Shown: piece by piece, positions 43,115 through 52,859 of the stretch
Position numbering within the stretch: the first letter of the stretch is position 1
How the letters are laid out: the number at the start of each line of letters is the position of its first letter
Source: Robiginitalea sediminis
GTDB taxonomy: Bacteria > Bacteroidota > Bacteroidia > Flavobacteriales > Flavobacteriaceae
Length of the DNA: 64,000 nucleotides
Direction: 5' to 3'
NCBI RefSeq assembly: GCF_002198115.1
Contig: NZ_NGNR01000002.1
Location: 62,001-126,000, forward strand
Position numbers and translations under genes: made by a program
The notes under the pieces: model-generated
Database searches by the model: none
Told to the model about the DNA's origin: nothing
The model's input: only the letters and a program-made list of their open reading frames with translations

Positions 43115-43600
43115 ATGAAAGAACTTATTTTAATCCGCCACGGGAAATCCTCCTGGGAGTACGACGTGTCGGACAAGGACCGCCCGCTCACCGAGCGGGG
43201 CATACAGGACGGCCACCTGGTGGCCCAGGCCCTGGGTAAGGAATTTCCGGCCCCGGACGCCATTTACTCCAGCCCGGCCAACAGGGCGCTGCATACCTGC
43301 TGTATCCTGATGCGGGAACTAGGCCTGCCCCTGGACCGGCTCCGCCTGGAGGAGGGGCTTTACGACTTTAGCGGGGCCTCCGTAAAGGCGTTTGTCAGGG
43401 GGCTGGATAACTCCCTGGGAAGGGTGATGATTTTCGGGCACAACCACGCCTTTACCCTGGTGGCCAATGCCTGGGGAAGCCGGCACACCGACAATGTGCC
43501 TACCACGGGATGCGTGCACCTGGCCTTCGATACCGATTCCTGGTCAGGCATCCGGCATGGAAGAACCGTTAAGATGGTTTTTCCCAAACAACTGAAATAA
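43115..43600 (+). CDS. SixA-like histidine phosphatase
   Basis: 161 residues. The RHG motif LIRHGKSSWE (catalytic His) and the later MIFGHNHAF place it with small SixA-type phosphohistidine phosphatases. The gene for polyphosphate kinase begins 4 bp later, so a link to phosphate or polyphosphate metabolism is likely. SixA in E. coli dephosphorylates the PTS-Ntr protein NPr; no such partner is nearby. Confidence 0.92.
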   Translation: MKELILIRHGKSSWEYDVSDKDRPLTERGIQDGHLVAQALGKEFPAPDAIYSSPANRALHTCCILMRELGLPLDRLRLEEGLYDFSGASVKAFVRGLDNSLGRVMIFGHNHAFTLVANAWGSRHTDNVPTTGCVHLAFDTDSWSGIRHGRTVKMVFPKQLK

Positions 43601-43604
43601 TACA

Positions 43605-45692
43605 ATGAATAAAAACCAGTACATCAACCGGGAAATCAGCTGGCTTCGTTTTAATGAACGGGTGCTGCAGGAAAGCCAGGACCAACGGGTCCCCCTTATT
43701 GAGCGCCTGCGTTTTCTCGGGATCTTTTCCAACAACCTGGACGAATTCTTCAAAGTCCGGTACGCCACGGTAAAACGTATCGTACAGGCGGGAAAATCGG
43801 GCAAGAGCGTCCTGGGTGGCGAGAAAGCCAAGGACCTGTTGGATGAGATCACCAATATCGTCATCCGTCAGCAGGAAAAAAGCGTCCAGATTCTAAAACA
43901 GGTGGAACAGGAGCTCGAGCAGGAGCACATCCACATCATCAACGAGACCGAAATCCAGGAACACCAGGAGGACTTCCTGAAGCATTACTTCATCCAGAAC
44001 GTCTCCCCGGTGCTGATGACCATCATCCTGGACGGCCTGGTGGAATTCCCGGTATTGAAGGATACGGCGGCTTACCTGGCGGTTAAACTGGTGCTGGTCG
44101 ATACCGAGGGCGGGAAGGAGGCCGAGGGGGAAACCCGGTACGCACTAATAGAAATTCCCAAGGATGCAGACCGCTTTATCGTACTTCCCAGGGAAGGGGA
44201 GAAGCATTACATCATCCTGCTGGACGACCTGATCCGCTATTCCCTCAGGAGCATTTTCAACATGTTCACGCTGAAGGAGGTCTCTGCCCACATGATCAAG
44301 ATTACCCGCGATGCGGAACTGGATATAGACAACGACCTGAGCAAGAGTTTTATCGAGAAGATCTCCACCTCTGTGGAGCACCGGAAAATAAGCGACCCGG
44401 TGCGTTTTGTCTACGACCGGGCCATTGAGAAGGACACCCTGGCCTTCCTGAAGGAAAAAATGAACATCCACGAAACGGACAGCGTAATCCCGGGAGGACG
44501 GTACCACAACCGCAGGGATTATATGGGCTTCCCCAGCCTGGGCCGGGAGGACCTTATGTACCAGAAAATCCGCCCCCTGCCCATCAAGGGACTAAGCATG
44601 GAGGGGAGCTTGCTGGAGGACATCGCCAAACGCGATTACCTGATGTACGCCCCATACCAGTCCTTTACCTATGTGATCAAATTCCTCCGGGAAGCGGCCC
44701 TGGACCCTAAGGTGCGGAGTATCAAGATTACGGTGTACCGTCTGGCGAACAATTCCCAGGTGGCCTCGGCCCTGATTAACGCCGTGAAAAACGGAAAACA
44801 GGTGACCGTCCAGATCGAGTTGCAGGCCCGTTTCGACGAACGCGCCAATATCGAATACGCCGAACAGCTCCAGGCCGAAGGGGTCAGGCTCATTTTTGGG
44901 GTACCCGGCCTGAAGGTCCACAGCAAAATCTGCGTTATTGAACGGGAGGAGTCCGACGGGTTGCAGCGGTACGGGTTTATCAGCACCGGGAATTTCAATG
45001 AGAGTACGGCCCGGATTTATACGGATTACACCCTCTTTACCGCCAATGATCCGATCCTGAAGGAGCTTTGGAAGGTCTTCGACTTTTTTGAAACCACCTA
45101 CAAGATCAAGAAATACAAGCACCTGATTGTGTCCCCCCACTATACCCGCCAGCGCTTTGAGCGCCTCATCCGCAAGGAGATGGCCAATGCGGCCCAGGGG
45201 AAAGAGGCCTACATCAAGATCAAAATGAACAGTTTCACCTCCTATGATATGGTGGATTTACTCTACGAAGCCAGCAATGCAGGGGTGAAGATTCAGCTTA
45301 TTATCCGGGGTATTTGCTGCCTGATCCCGGGTATTCCGGGGATGAGCGAGAATATCGAGGCCATCAGTATCGTAGACAAATTCCTGGAGCACCCCCGGGT
45401 ATTTATTTTTGCCAACGACGGAGACCCAAAGGTTTTTATCTCATCGGCAGACTGGATGACCCGCAACCTAGACTACCGTGTGGAAGTAGGGGTCCCCATC
45501 TACCAGGAGGACATCAAACAGGAACTCATAGACACCTTCGAAATTTCCTGGAACGACAATGTGAAGGCCCGCATCTTCGATGCCGAACAGAAAAACCGCT
45601 ACCGCCTGAATAACAAACCGCCCCTGCGTTCGCAATTTGAGATGTACGACTACTACCAGCGCAAACTCGGGCTGCCGGCAGGGAAGGGGTAA
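43605..45692 (+). CDS. ppk1: Polyphosphate kinase 1
   Basis: 695 residues, the usual PPK1 length. N domain opens NREISWLRFNERVLQE; the head domain follows; the catalytic part has the autophosphorylated H439 in LKVHSKICVI, FISTGNFNESTARIYTD, and the second phospholipase-D-like half around RVFIFANDGDPKVFISSADWM. It makes polyphosphate from ATP at the membrane. Coupled to the sixA-like gene upstream; no ppx gene adjoins. Confidence 0.98.
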   Translation: MNKNQYINREISWLRFNERVLQESQDQRVPLIERLRFLGIFSNNLDEFFKVRYATVKRIVQAGKSGKSVLGGEKAKDLLDEITNIVIRQQEKSVQILKQVEQELEQEHIHIINETEIQEHQEDFLKHYFIQNVSPVLMTIILDGLVEFPVLKDTAAYLAVKLVLVDTEGGKEAEGETRYALIEIPKDADRFIVLPREGEKHYIILLDDLIRYSLRSIFNMFTLKEVSAHMIKITRDAELDIDNDLSKSFIEKISTSVEHRKISDPVRFVYDRAIEKDTLAFLKEKMNIHETDSVIPGGRYHNRRDYMGFPSLGREDLMYQKIRPLPIKGLSMEGSLLEDIAKRDYLMYAPYQSFTYVIKFLREAALDPKVRSIKITVYRLANNSQVASALINAVKNGKQVTVQIELQARFDERANIEYAEQLQAEGVRLIFGVPGLKVHSKICVIEREESDGLQRYGFISTGNFNESTARIYTDYTLFTANDPILKELWKVFDFFETTYKIKKYKHLIVSPHYTRQRFERLIRKEMANAAQGKEAYIKIKMNSFTSYDMVDLLYEASNAGVKIQLIIRGICCLIPGIPGMSENIEAISIVDKFLEHPRVFIFANDGDPKVFISSADWMTRNLDYRVEVGVPIYQEDIKQELIDTFEISWNDNVKARIFDAEQKNRYRLNNKPPLRSQFEMYDYYQRKLGLPAGKG

Positions 45693-45698
45693 GTCCCT

Positions 45699-46289
45699 TT
45701 ACCCGTGTACGGTTTCCTTTTTTCCGAGGTCCTTCATGATGGAGGCCTCGTACTCCAGCAGGGCCTGCCATTTGCCGTCTACCTCGGCCTTCTTCCCGTA
45801 TTGGCGGGCAAATTTCAGGAACAGGGTATAATGCCCCGCCTCGCTGATCATGAGTTTGCGGTAGAATTCTGCCAGGTCTTTGTCCTGGAGTTCTTCGGAG
45901 AGCAGGCGGAAGCGTTCGCAGCTGCGCGCCTCAATCAGGGCGGCGTAGAGCAGGCGGTGGACGAGTTGCTCCTCCCGGCTCCCGCCCTTGGGGAAGAATT
46001 TCATGAGTGCCACCACATATTCGTCCTTCCGGTAGCGCCCCAGGGTTTTGCCCCGGGCCAGGATACGGTCGTGGACCATCTTGAAATGCCCCATTTCCTC
46101 CCGGGAAAGGGCTACCATTTCTGTAACCAGCTCCGGGTACTCCGGGAAATTCACGATGAGGGAAATAGCGGTACTGGCTGCTTTTTGCTCGCAAAAGGCG
46201 TGGTCGGTGAGGATTTCGTCGATATTTTTTTCCACGATATTGACCCAACGCGGGTCGGTAGGCAGTTTTAATCCGAGCATGGCAGTCAC
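45699..46289 (-). CDS. miaE: tRNA-(ms2io6A)-hydroxylase MiaE-like di-iron protein
   Basis: 196 residues (or from ATG at 46280). Ferritin-like four-helix bundle with carboxylate/histidine metal ligands in FCEQKAAST, SREEMGHFKMVHDR, EARSCERF and SEAGHYTLF, the MiaE pattern. It hydroxylates the isopentenyl group of ms2i6A at tRNA position 37. It converges on ppk1 (6-bp gap) and diverges from the ebo operon. Confidence 0.9.
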   Translation of the reverse strand: MTAMLGLKLPTDPRWVNIVEKNIDEILTDHAFCEQKAASTAISLIVNFPEYPELVTEMVALSREEMGHFKMVHDRILARGKTLGRYRKDEYVVALMKFFPKGGSREEQLVHRLLYAALIEARSCERFRLLSEELQDKDLAEFYRKLMISEAGHYTLFLKFARQYGKKAEVDGKWQALLEYEASIMKDLGKKETVHG

Positions 46290-46373
46290 TTTTGTGCTAA
46301 GGTAGGGAGAATTGACGGGATGCCCCCCGGTCGCAAATGTAGATTGGCCCCGGGGATTCTGGATATTAATGGC

Positions 46374-46381
46374 TAATTTTG
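46374..46381 (+). promoter_or_regulatory. -7 box for the ebo operon
   Basis: TAATTTTG matches TAnnTTTG exactly, 50 bp upstream of the eboA ATG. No TTTG was found at -33. Confidence 0.5.
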
Positions 46382-46431
46382 TAGGAACCCTGCATTTGAT
46401 TCCAGGGGATGCTTAAGGCTGAAATGAACCC

Positions 46432-47286
46432 ATGAGTGAAGCAAACCTCCCGGACCTCCTCCGGGGCTTATTGTCCCGGGCGGCAGATGCCGATGCCACA
46501 GATTGGCTGGAATCCCGTCTCCCGGAGATCCTGGACCCACCCTCGGCGAGGAACCTTTTTCTGACCTACAGCCTGGTTGGCCGTACATTCCCGGATCGGG
46601 AAGTTACAGGCATCGATGGGGATACCTCCGGGGTGCACGCCTATCTTAGCCGGCATGGCATCCGCCAGGGTGAGCTGGCGCGGGTCTACCTGCTTGCCAG
46701 GGCCCTGGTCTCCGACCCGGAATACTTTACCCCAAAGGTCCGGCAACTGGCCCAGGTAGCCGATACGGGGGAATTAGTGACCTTCCTGAGGTACATCTCC
46801 CTGTTGCCCGGGTGCGAGGCCTTTGCGGATACGGCCGTGGATGCCCTGCGGACGAACATCGCAGACGTTTTCAAGGCTATCGCCCTGGACAATCCCTACC
46901 CGGCAGCCCATTTCAATACCCAACAGTGGAACCAGATGTACCTGAAAGCGGCCTTTATGCAATTGGACCTGCTGGCCATCCCCGGGGTGGAATCCCGGGC
47001 CAACCCGGACCTGGTACGCATCATTTCAGACTACGCACACGAGCGGTGGGCGGCTTCCCGAGAGATAGACCCCATCTTCTGGCGGCCGGTTTCCCCATTT
47101 CTGGCAGGAGCCCTGCTGCAGGATATGCAACGCCTGCTTTCCAGCCCCAACCCGGCGGAACAGCAAGCGGGTTATTTGTGCTGCAGGGCCTCCGGTAAAC
47201 CCGAAGCCCGGGAACTGATCTCTGGCCACCCTATGGACAACGCATATTCGGAATCCCCCTTTGGATGGGAAGACATAAACGCATGA
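46432..47286 (+). CDS. eboA: EboA family protein
   Basis: 284 residues, no signal peptide, mostly helical. Family-typical segments are GELVTFLRYISLLPGCEAF, AIALDNPYPAAHFNTQQWN and QMYLKAAFMQLDL. EboA proteins have no known catalytic motif; the ebo genes were described in eustigmatophyte endosymbionts and in cyanobacteria, where they are needed to move scytonemin precursors to the periplasm. First gene of a six-gene operon; ATGA overlap with eboB shows translational coupling. Confidence 0.9.
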   Translation: MSEANLPDLLRGLLSRAADADATDWLESRLPEILDPPSARNLFLTYSLVGRTFPDREVTGIDGDTSGVHAYLSRHGIRQGELARVYLLARALVSDPEYFTPKVRQLAQVADTGELVTFLRYISLLPGCEAFADTAVDALRTNIADVFKAIALDNPYPAAHFNTQQWNQMYLKAAFMQLDLLAIPGVESRANPDLVRIISDYAHERWAASREIDPIFWRPVSPFLAGALLQDMQRLLSSPNPAEQQAGYLCCRASGKPEARELISGHPMDNAYSESPFGWEDINA

Positions 47287-48197
47287 CAATGGAACACGAT
47301 TTGAAATTCATAGATCCCCACGTCCACATGACCTCCCGCACCACGGACGATTACGAGGCCATGGCGGCCGCCGGGGTGGTAGCGGTAATCGAACCCTCCT
47401 TCTGGCTGGGGCAACCCCGGACCCAGGTGGGTTCCTTCCAGGACTATTTCAGCAGCCTGGTGGGGTGGGAGCCGTTCCGCGCAAGCCAGTTCGGGATCAA
47501 GCATTATTGCACCATCGGGCTGAACTCCAAGGAGGCCAACAATGAGCCGCTGGCAGAAGCGGTCATGGAACTGTTGCCCCTGTACCTCCACAAGGAAAAT
47601 GTGGTGGGTATAGGCGAAATCGGATACGACGACCAGACCCCGGCAGAGGATAAATATTTCAGGGCCCAGCTGGAACTGGCCCGGGAACTGGGGATGACTG
47701 TACAGGTGCATACCCCGCACCGGGACAAAAAGGCCGGCACCATCCGCAGTATGGAAGTATGCCTGGAACACGGCCTGGACCCATCTCATGTGATCATCGA
47801 CCACAACAACGAGGAAACCGTGCAGGAGGTTCTGGACCGCGGGTTCTGGGCAGCCTTTACGATCTACCCCAAGACCAAGATGGGGAACGAGCGCATGGTA
47901 GAGGTGGTCCGCCGCTTTGGCAGCGAACGCATAATTGTGGACAGTTCTGCAGACTGGGGCGTATCCGACCCCATGGCCGTCCCAAAAACGGCTTCCCTCA
48001 TGCTTCGCAGGGGAATTGACCGCGTCCATGTGGAGCGCACCTGTTATTCCAATGCCCTGGAAGCCTACAGCATGAATAGCTCCATGAAAGAAGCAGACTG
48101 GGAACAGGCCGGAGGTATAGACCAGCGAAAACTCTTCAACGACAACAGTGTACTGCGGGGGCAGCAACCCCGGGTAGATACCGACCAGATCAGTTAA
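47283..48197 (+). CDS. eboB: EboB: TatD-like metal-dependent hydrolase
   Basis: 304 residues from ATG at 47283 (MTMEHDLKF), overlapping the eboA stop as ATGA. TatD-type amidohydrolase barrel: FIDPHVHMT (HxH metal pair), VGIGEIGYDD, TVQVHTPH, IIDHNNEET and VDSSADWG, which carries the final Asp. The motifs are intact, so it is probably active, but its substrate is unlikely to be DNA, given the operon context; a small-molecule phosphate or amide is possible. Confidence 0.88.
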   Translation: MTMEHDLKFIDPHVHMTSRTTDDYEAMAAAGVVAVIEPSFWLGQPRTQVGSFQDYFSSLVGWEPFRASQFGIKHYCTIGLNSKEANNEPLAEAVMELLPLYLHKENVVGIGEIGYDDQTPAEDKYFRAQLELARELGMTVQVHTPHRDKKAGTIRSMEVCLEHGLDPSHVIIDHNNEETVQEVLDRGFWAAFTIYPKTKMGNERMVEVVRRFGSERIIVDSSADWGVSDPMAVPKTASLMLRRGIDRVHVERTCYSNALEAYSMNSSMKEADWEQAGGIDQRKLFNDNSVLRGQQPRVDTDQIS

Positions 48198-48198
48198 G

Positions 48199-49104
48199 AT
48201 GCAGCCGGATGCCCTGCGCGGATGGGTGCAGCTGATGCGCCCGGCCAACCTGCCCACGGCGGCAGCCGATATTGTGGCAGGAACGGCCATTGCTGCAGGC
48301 CTCACCGGTATGGATGTTTCCGGTCTGGCCCTGGCCGACCTGCTTTTGGGTTTGCCATACCTGGTGGGCAGTTCTGTATTCCTTTACGCGGGTGGGGTGG
48401 TCCTGAACGATGTTTTCGATGCCGAAACAGATCGGAAGGAGCGGCCTGAAAGGCCTATCCCCAGGGGTGCAGTAACCCAACGCGCTGCGGGGTACTTCGG
48501 CACGCTACTCCTGTTGGCAGGCGTTGCGGCAGCGGCAGGTCACAGCCTTCCGAGTGCAGCCATCGCTGCGGTACTAGCCCTCTCCATCCTCGCCTACGAT
48601 GCGGTGGCCAAGAAACACGCCTTCTTCGGACCCCTGGTCATGGGGTTGTGCCGGAGCCTGAACCTATGGTTGGGAATGAGCCTGGTTTCCGATGCGTTTT
48701 ATCCCGCCTTTCTGGCCGTGCCCCTGGTCTACATCTTTGCGGTTACCACCGTGAGCAGGGACGAGATAGACGGGGGGCGCAAAAAGCCGCTGATTCTGGC
48801 GGGCATTTTATACGCTATTGTTATTTTTAGCGTTGGTATCCTGGTGGCCTATGGCACCGGTCACCTGCTGTATACCCTGCCGTTTATGGCCATGTTCGGC
48901 CTGATGGTTTTCCGGCCCCTTGCGGGGGCGTTCCGGGATCCGAGTCCGGAGCATATCCGAAAGGCCGTTAAATGGGGTGTAATCGGTATCATTGCGCTGG
49001 ATGCCTGCTGGGCTGCCGGAATGGGCACCTGGTGGCTCGGGGTTGTCGTGCTGGCACTCCTTCCCCTTTCCCGCGCTCTGGCCCGCGGCTTTGCCGTGAC
49101 CTAA
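48199..49104 (+). CDS. eboC: EboC: UbiA-like prenyltransferase
   Basis: 301 residues with eight or nine membrane spans. The first Asp-rich motif is intact (LNDVFDAETDRKERPERP, NDxxDxxxD), which binds the Mg-prenyl diphosphate; the second lies near ILAYDAVAKKH. It should attach a prenyl chain to an aromatic or cyclitol acceptor in the membrane. It starts 1 bp after eboB. Confidence 0.9.
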   Translation: MQPDALRGWVQLMRPANLPTAAADIVAGTAIAAGLTGMDVSGLALADLLLGLPYLVGSSVFLYAGGVVLNDVFDAETDRKERPERPIPRGAVTQRAAGYFGTLLLLAGVAAAAGHSLPSAAIAAVLALSILAYDAVAKKHAFFGPLVMGLCRSLNLWLGMSLVSDAFYPAFLAVPLVYIFAVTTVSRDEIDGGRKKPLILAGILYAIVIFSVGILVAYGTGHLLYTLPFMAMFGLMVFRPLAGAFRDPSPEHIRKAVKWGVIGIIALDACWAAGMGTWWLGVVVLALLPLSRALARGFAVT

Positions 49105-49113
49105 AAACCCGAC

Positions 49114-50280
49114 ATGAAACGACGTATTGAGAAGTTTTTTTCTGTCCCCTTCCGGCACAGGCTGCTGTTTACCCAGGACGTCTTTAATCCCGGTAACAGC
49201 CTCCTGGCAGATGTCGTGGGGGAGTACCGTCCGGATACCCGCGTAAAGCTTTTGTTTGTGGTGGATTCAGGGGTCATGCAAGCCCATCCGGGCCTGGAAA
49301 AGGCCATCCGCGCCTATTGTGAAGCCCACGCCTCCCGCCTTCAAGGAACAGGGTTTCTCACGGTACCCGGGGGGGAAGCTGCCAAACAGTCCGAAGACCA
49401 CGCCCAGGAGGTGCTCAAAGCCATCGACCGCCATAAAATATGCCGGCATTCTATCGTAGTTGTGATTGGTGGCGGGGCAGTAATCGACATGGTGGGCTAT
49501 GCAGCAGCCATTGCACACCGGGGGGTACAGCTTATCCGGATCCCAACAACCGTCCTGGCCCAGAACGATGCCGCGGTTGGCGTAAAAAACGGCCTGAACC
49601 ATTTTGGCAAAAAGAACTTCATCGGGACCTTTGCCGTCCCGCTGGCCATACTCAACGACGCCCTTTTCCTGAACACCCTCGAAGACCGCGACTGGATAGC
49701 CGGCACGGCGGAAGCGGTAAAAGTGGCGCTGATCAAGGATGCCGAGTTTTTCGAATTTCTCGAGGCCAATGCAGCTGCCTTGCGCAAGCGGAGCCCCCAG
49801 GCTATGGACCACCTTATCTACGAATGTGCCGAGCTCCATATGGACCATATTGCCCAAGGAGGAGACCCCTTTGAGAGCGGGTCCTCAAGACCCCTGGACT
49901 TCGGACACTGGGCGGCCCATAAACTCGAACACCTTACCGGGTACAACATCAGGCATGGAGAAGCCGTAGCCATCGGGATGGCCATCGATGTGGAATACAG
50001 CTACCGGATAGGGTTGCTCGACAATGAAGACCGCCTTCGGATATACGACATGCTCCAAACCCTGGGCTTCCACCTGGAACTCCCTGAAATGGAAGCGGGG
50101 GGCATCGATGCGCTGTTGGACGGAATCGAGGAATTCCGCGAACACCTGGGCGGGGTGCTGACCATAACCCTCCTGGAGCGCATTGGCCGCAAACGGGATG
50201 TACACGAAATAGACCTGGCTACCATGAGAGAGGCCATAAGCGCCTTCCTCCCGGGCCGCCGCATAAACCGGGCTTCCTGA
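49114..50280 (+). CDS. eboD: EboD: 3-dehydroquinate synthase-like sugar phosphate cyclase
   Basis: 388 residues. NAD-binding VVVIGGGAVIDMVGYAAA, IPTTVLAQNDAAVGVKNGLN, and the metal-binding DFGHWAAHKLE and RHGEAVAIGMAID motifs of the sugar phosphate cyclase family. It is longer and different at the N-terminus from AroB. A product such as a cyclitol (2-epi-5-epi-valiolone-like or related) is possible; the substrate cannot be told. It starts 9 bp after eboC. Confidence 0.9.
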   Translation: MKRRIEKFFSVPFRHRLLFTQDVFNPGNSLLADVVGEYRPDTRVKLLFVVDSGVMQAHPGLEKAIRAYCEAHASRLQGTGFLTVPGGEAAKQSEDHAQEVLKAIDRHKICRHSIVVVIGGGAVIDMVGYAAAIAHRGVQLIRIPTTVLAQNDAAVGVKNGLNHFGKKNFIGTFAVPLAILNDALFLNTLEDRDWIAGTAEAVKVALIKDAEFFEFLEANAAALRKRSPQAMDHLIYECAELHMDHIAQGGDPFESGSSRPLDFGHWAAHKLEHLTGYNIRHGEAVAIGMAIDVEYSYRIGLLDNEDRLRIYDMLQTLGFHLELPEMEAGGIDALLDGIEEFREHLGGVLTITLLERIGRKRDVHEIDLATMREAISAFLPGRRINRAS

Positions 50281-51476
50281 TGCAGGTAGGGCAGGGGTAC
50301 CATATCAGTTATTGCACCAACATCCATCCCGGGCAGGACTGGGAAGCCACTTTTGGAGCCCTGAAACAGCACGTTACCCATATACGCCGGGAAGTTTCTC
50401 CTGAAGACCCTTTTGGCCTCGGCCTTCGGCTTTCCGACCGGGCCAGCCGGGAACTGGGGTTGGGAAATACCCTCGAAGACTTCAGCAACTGGCTGCAGGA
50501 GAACGATCTGTATGTGTTTACCATGAATGGGTTCCCATACGGGGACTTCCATGGGGAACGGGTGAAAGACCGGGTACACGAACCGGATTGGACCACCCCG
50601 GAGCGCCTGGAATATACCCGGCGGCTCTTTCGGCAGCTGCTCCGGCTGATGCCCGGAGGCACGGAGGCCGGGATATCGACTTCCCCGGTTAGTTACCGGC
50701 ACTGGCACCGTTCTGATTCCCAAAAGGATGCCGCCCTGCGCAAAGGTGCCGGGCAGATGGCCCTGGTGGCCGTGGACCTGGCGCGGATGGAATTGGAAAC
50801 CGGGAACTACCTCCACCTGGATATAGAACCGGAACCGGACGGGTTACTGGAGTGCACCCGGGATGTCCTGGACTTCTACAGGGATTACCTGCTGCCAGCG
50901 GCTATCCCTCTGATGGAGCAGGAGCTCGGTCTTTCGTCAGATAGAGCACGCTCCAGGGTCCTGAGGCATATTACCCTCTGCTATGACATCTGCCATTTTG
51001 CCCTGGCCTTCGAGCCGGCATCCCATGTCCTTCCTGCCCTCGAATCGGAGGGTATACAGGTGGGTAAGATCCAGGTGAGTGCAGCCCTTAAAATAAGGCC
51101 GGGTAATAATCGCGAGGCGGTTTTGGAGGCACTGCGGGCATTCGACGAACCCATTTACCTCCACCAGGTAACCCAGAAGACAGCCGATGGGGTTAAAACC
51201 TACCCCGACCTGCCGGATCTGTTCCGGGAAGACCCTGCCTTCAGCGAACTTCGCGCCCATTTCCACGTGCCGATTTTTACTCGGGAATTTGGGTTGCTCC
51301 AGGCCACACAGGATGAGATCCTGGAGGTTTTGGCCCATTTGAAACAAAAGCCATTTACCCGTCACCTCGAGGTGGAGACCTATACGTGGGATGTCCTTCC
51401 GAAGGGTCTCAAGGAAGACCTAACAACCTCTATCACGCGGGAATTGAAATGGCTTCTGGACGTTCTGCAGCAATGA
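50280..51476 (+). CDS. eboE: EboE: xylose isomerase-like TIM-barrel protein
   Basis: 398 residues. Starts at 50280 within TGATG, sharing one base with the eboD stop. AP-endonuclease-2/xylose-isomerase-like barrel: MQVGQGYHISYCTNIHPG, FTMNGFPYGDFHG, LHLDIEPEPDG, CYDICHFALAFE and TREFGLL. Asp/His/Glu positions suggest a metal site as in sugar isomerases. Probably an isomerase or epimerase acting on the EboD product; inference. Confidence 0.88.
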   Translation: MQVGQGYHISYCTNIHPGQDWEATFGALKQHVTHIRREVSPEDPFGLGLRLSDRASRELGLGNTLEDFSNWLQENDLYVFTMNGFPYGDFHGERVKDRVHEPDWTTPERLEYTRRLFRQLLRLMPGGTEAGISTSPVSYRHWHRSDSQKDAALRKGAGQMALVAVDLARMELETGNYLHLDIEPEPDGLLECTRDVLDFYRDYLLPAAIPLMEQELGLSSDRARSRVLRHITLCYDICHFALAFEPASHVLPALESEGIQVGKIQVSAALKIRPGNNREAVLEALRAFDEPIYLHQVTQKTADGVKTYPDLPDLFREDPAFSELRAHFHVPIFTREFGLLQATQDEILEVLAHLKQKPFTRHLEVETYTWDVLPKGLKEDLTTSITRELKWLLDVLQQ

Positions 51477-52852
51477 AAAAGACCGTAGTCATAAATGTAG
51501 TGGGCCTCACCCGGAGGTTGCTGGGGGAGCGCATGCCGCGCATCACCGAATTTGCAAGGAAGGGCCAGGCAGCGGAGATTGCCCCTGTGCTGCCTGCGGT
51601 CACCTGTACGGCCCAATCTACTTACCTTACCGGGGTACCACCCTCGGGCCATGGCATTGTGGGGAACGGCTGGTTTTTTAAAGAAGAACTGGAAGTAAAA
51701 TTCTGGAGGCAATCCAACCGCCTGGTTCAGGCACCCAAACTCTGGGAGGCGTTGCGCGCTGAGGACCCCTCCTTTACCTGTGCCAACATGTTCTGGTGGT
51801 ACAATATGTACTCTTCGGCAGATTTCAGTGTAACCCCCAGGCCCAATTACCTGGCCGACGGGCGGAAAATCCCGGATGTCTACAGCCACCCTTCCGACCT
51901 TCGGGACCGGCTTCAGAAGGAATTGGGGACTTTTCCGCTTTTCCATTTCTGGGGCCCCCGGACCACCATCCTATCCAGTGAGTGGATTGCACGGGCCAGT
52001 ATGCTTACCGACCAGTGGCACGACCCAACCCTTACCCTGATTTACCTGCCCCATCTGGACTACAACCTCCAGAGATACGGGCTGGACATGGACCGCGTGG
52101 GGAAGGACCTGGAGGAAACCGACCGGGTTACGGGGGAACTCATTGACTATTACCAAGGCAGGGGAGCGCGCGTGATCCTGCTTTCCGAATACGGCATAAC
52201 CGATGTAGACCGGCCGGTACACCTGAACCGGATCTTCCGGGAAGCCGGCTTGCTGGCTATCCGGGAGGAACGGGGCCTGGAATTGCTCGATGCCGGGGCC
52301 AGCGAAGCCTTTGCCGTAGCAGACCACCAGGTAGCCCATATTTACGTCAAAGACCCGGAGCGGCTGCCCCAGGTAGCAGCGCTGGTCCGCCAGGCCGAGG
52401 GTGTAGAGCGGGTACTGGACGGACCGGGAAAAAAAGAAGCGGGAATGGACCACCCCCGCGCCGGGGATCTGGTCGCAGTGGCAGACGCCCGGTCCTGGTT
52501 TACTTATTACTACTGGCAAGACGATGCCAAAGCCCCCGATTTTGCCCGCACGGTTGATATCCATCGCAAACCGGGTTACGACCCAGTAGAACTCTTTACC
52601 AACCCCTCAGATCCGCTGGTAGGTGCCCGGGTGGTGTGGAAACTCCTCAGGAAAAAAATGGGGTTCCGCACCCTTATGGATGTAATTCCACTTCAGGCAG
52701 AACTGGTAAAGGGCTCCCATGGGAGAATCCCGGAAGATCCGCAGGATTATCCTATCTTTATCTCAGACAACCCGGCTACCTTGCCAGAATCCCCCCTGAA
52801 GGCCACCGATGTTTACGGGCTGCTCCTGGGGGCTGCAGGGTCCGATAAATAA
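51473..52852 (+). CDS. eboF: EboF: nucleotide pyrophosphatase/phosphodiesterase-like protein
   Basis: 459 residues from ATG at 51473 (ATGA overlap with eboE; the longer frame is antiregister in eboE). Alkaline-phosphatase superfamily: nucleophile region VTCTAQSTYLTG, YLPHLDYNLQRYG, LLSEYGITDV, ADHQVAHIYV. The N-terminal strand reads INVVGL without the Asp that usually sits just before the Gly; whether this is typical of EboF I cannot say for sure. It may hydrolyse a phosphate or pyrophosphate ester of the pathway product. No signal peptide is seen. Confidence 0.88.
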   Translation: MKKTVVINVVGLTRRLLGERMPRITEFARKGQAAEIAPVLPAVTCTAQSTYLTGVPPSGHGIVGNGWFFKEELEVKFWRQSNRLVQAPKLWEALRAEDPSFTCANMFWWYNMYSSADFSVTPRPNYLADGRKIPDVYSHPSDLRDRLQKELGTFPLFHFWGPRTTILSSEWIARASMLTDQWHDPTLTLIYLPHLDYNLQRYGLDMDRVGKDLEETDRVTGELIDYYQGRGARVILLSEYGITDVDRPVHLNRIFREAGLLAIREERGLELLDAGASEAFAVADHQVAHIYVKDPERLPQVAALVRQAEGVERVLDGPGKKEAGMDHPRAGDLVAVADARSWFTYYYWQDDAKAPDFARTVDIHRKPGYDPVELFTNPSDPLVGARVVWKLLRKKMGFRTLMDVIPLQAELVKGSHGRIPEDPQDYPIFISDNPATLPESPLKATDVYGLLLGAAGSDK

Positions 52853-52859
52853 CCAAACC

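Noticed and set aside
47283-48197. Housekeeping TatD DNase
   Set aside because: ATGA overlap with eboA and position in the six-gene ebo order argue for EboB.
49114-50280. Housekeeping AroB
   Set aside because: Coupled to the ebo genes and with a different N-terminus; the shikimate gene aroQ is elsewhere.
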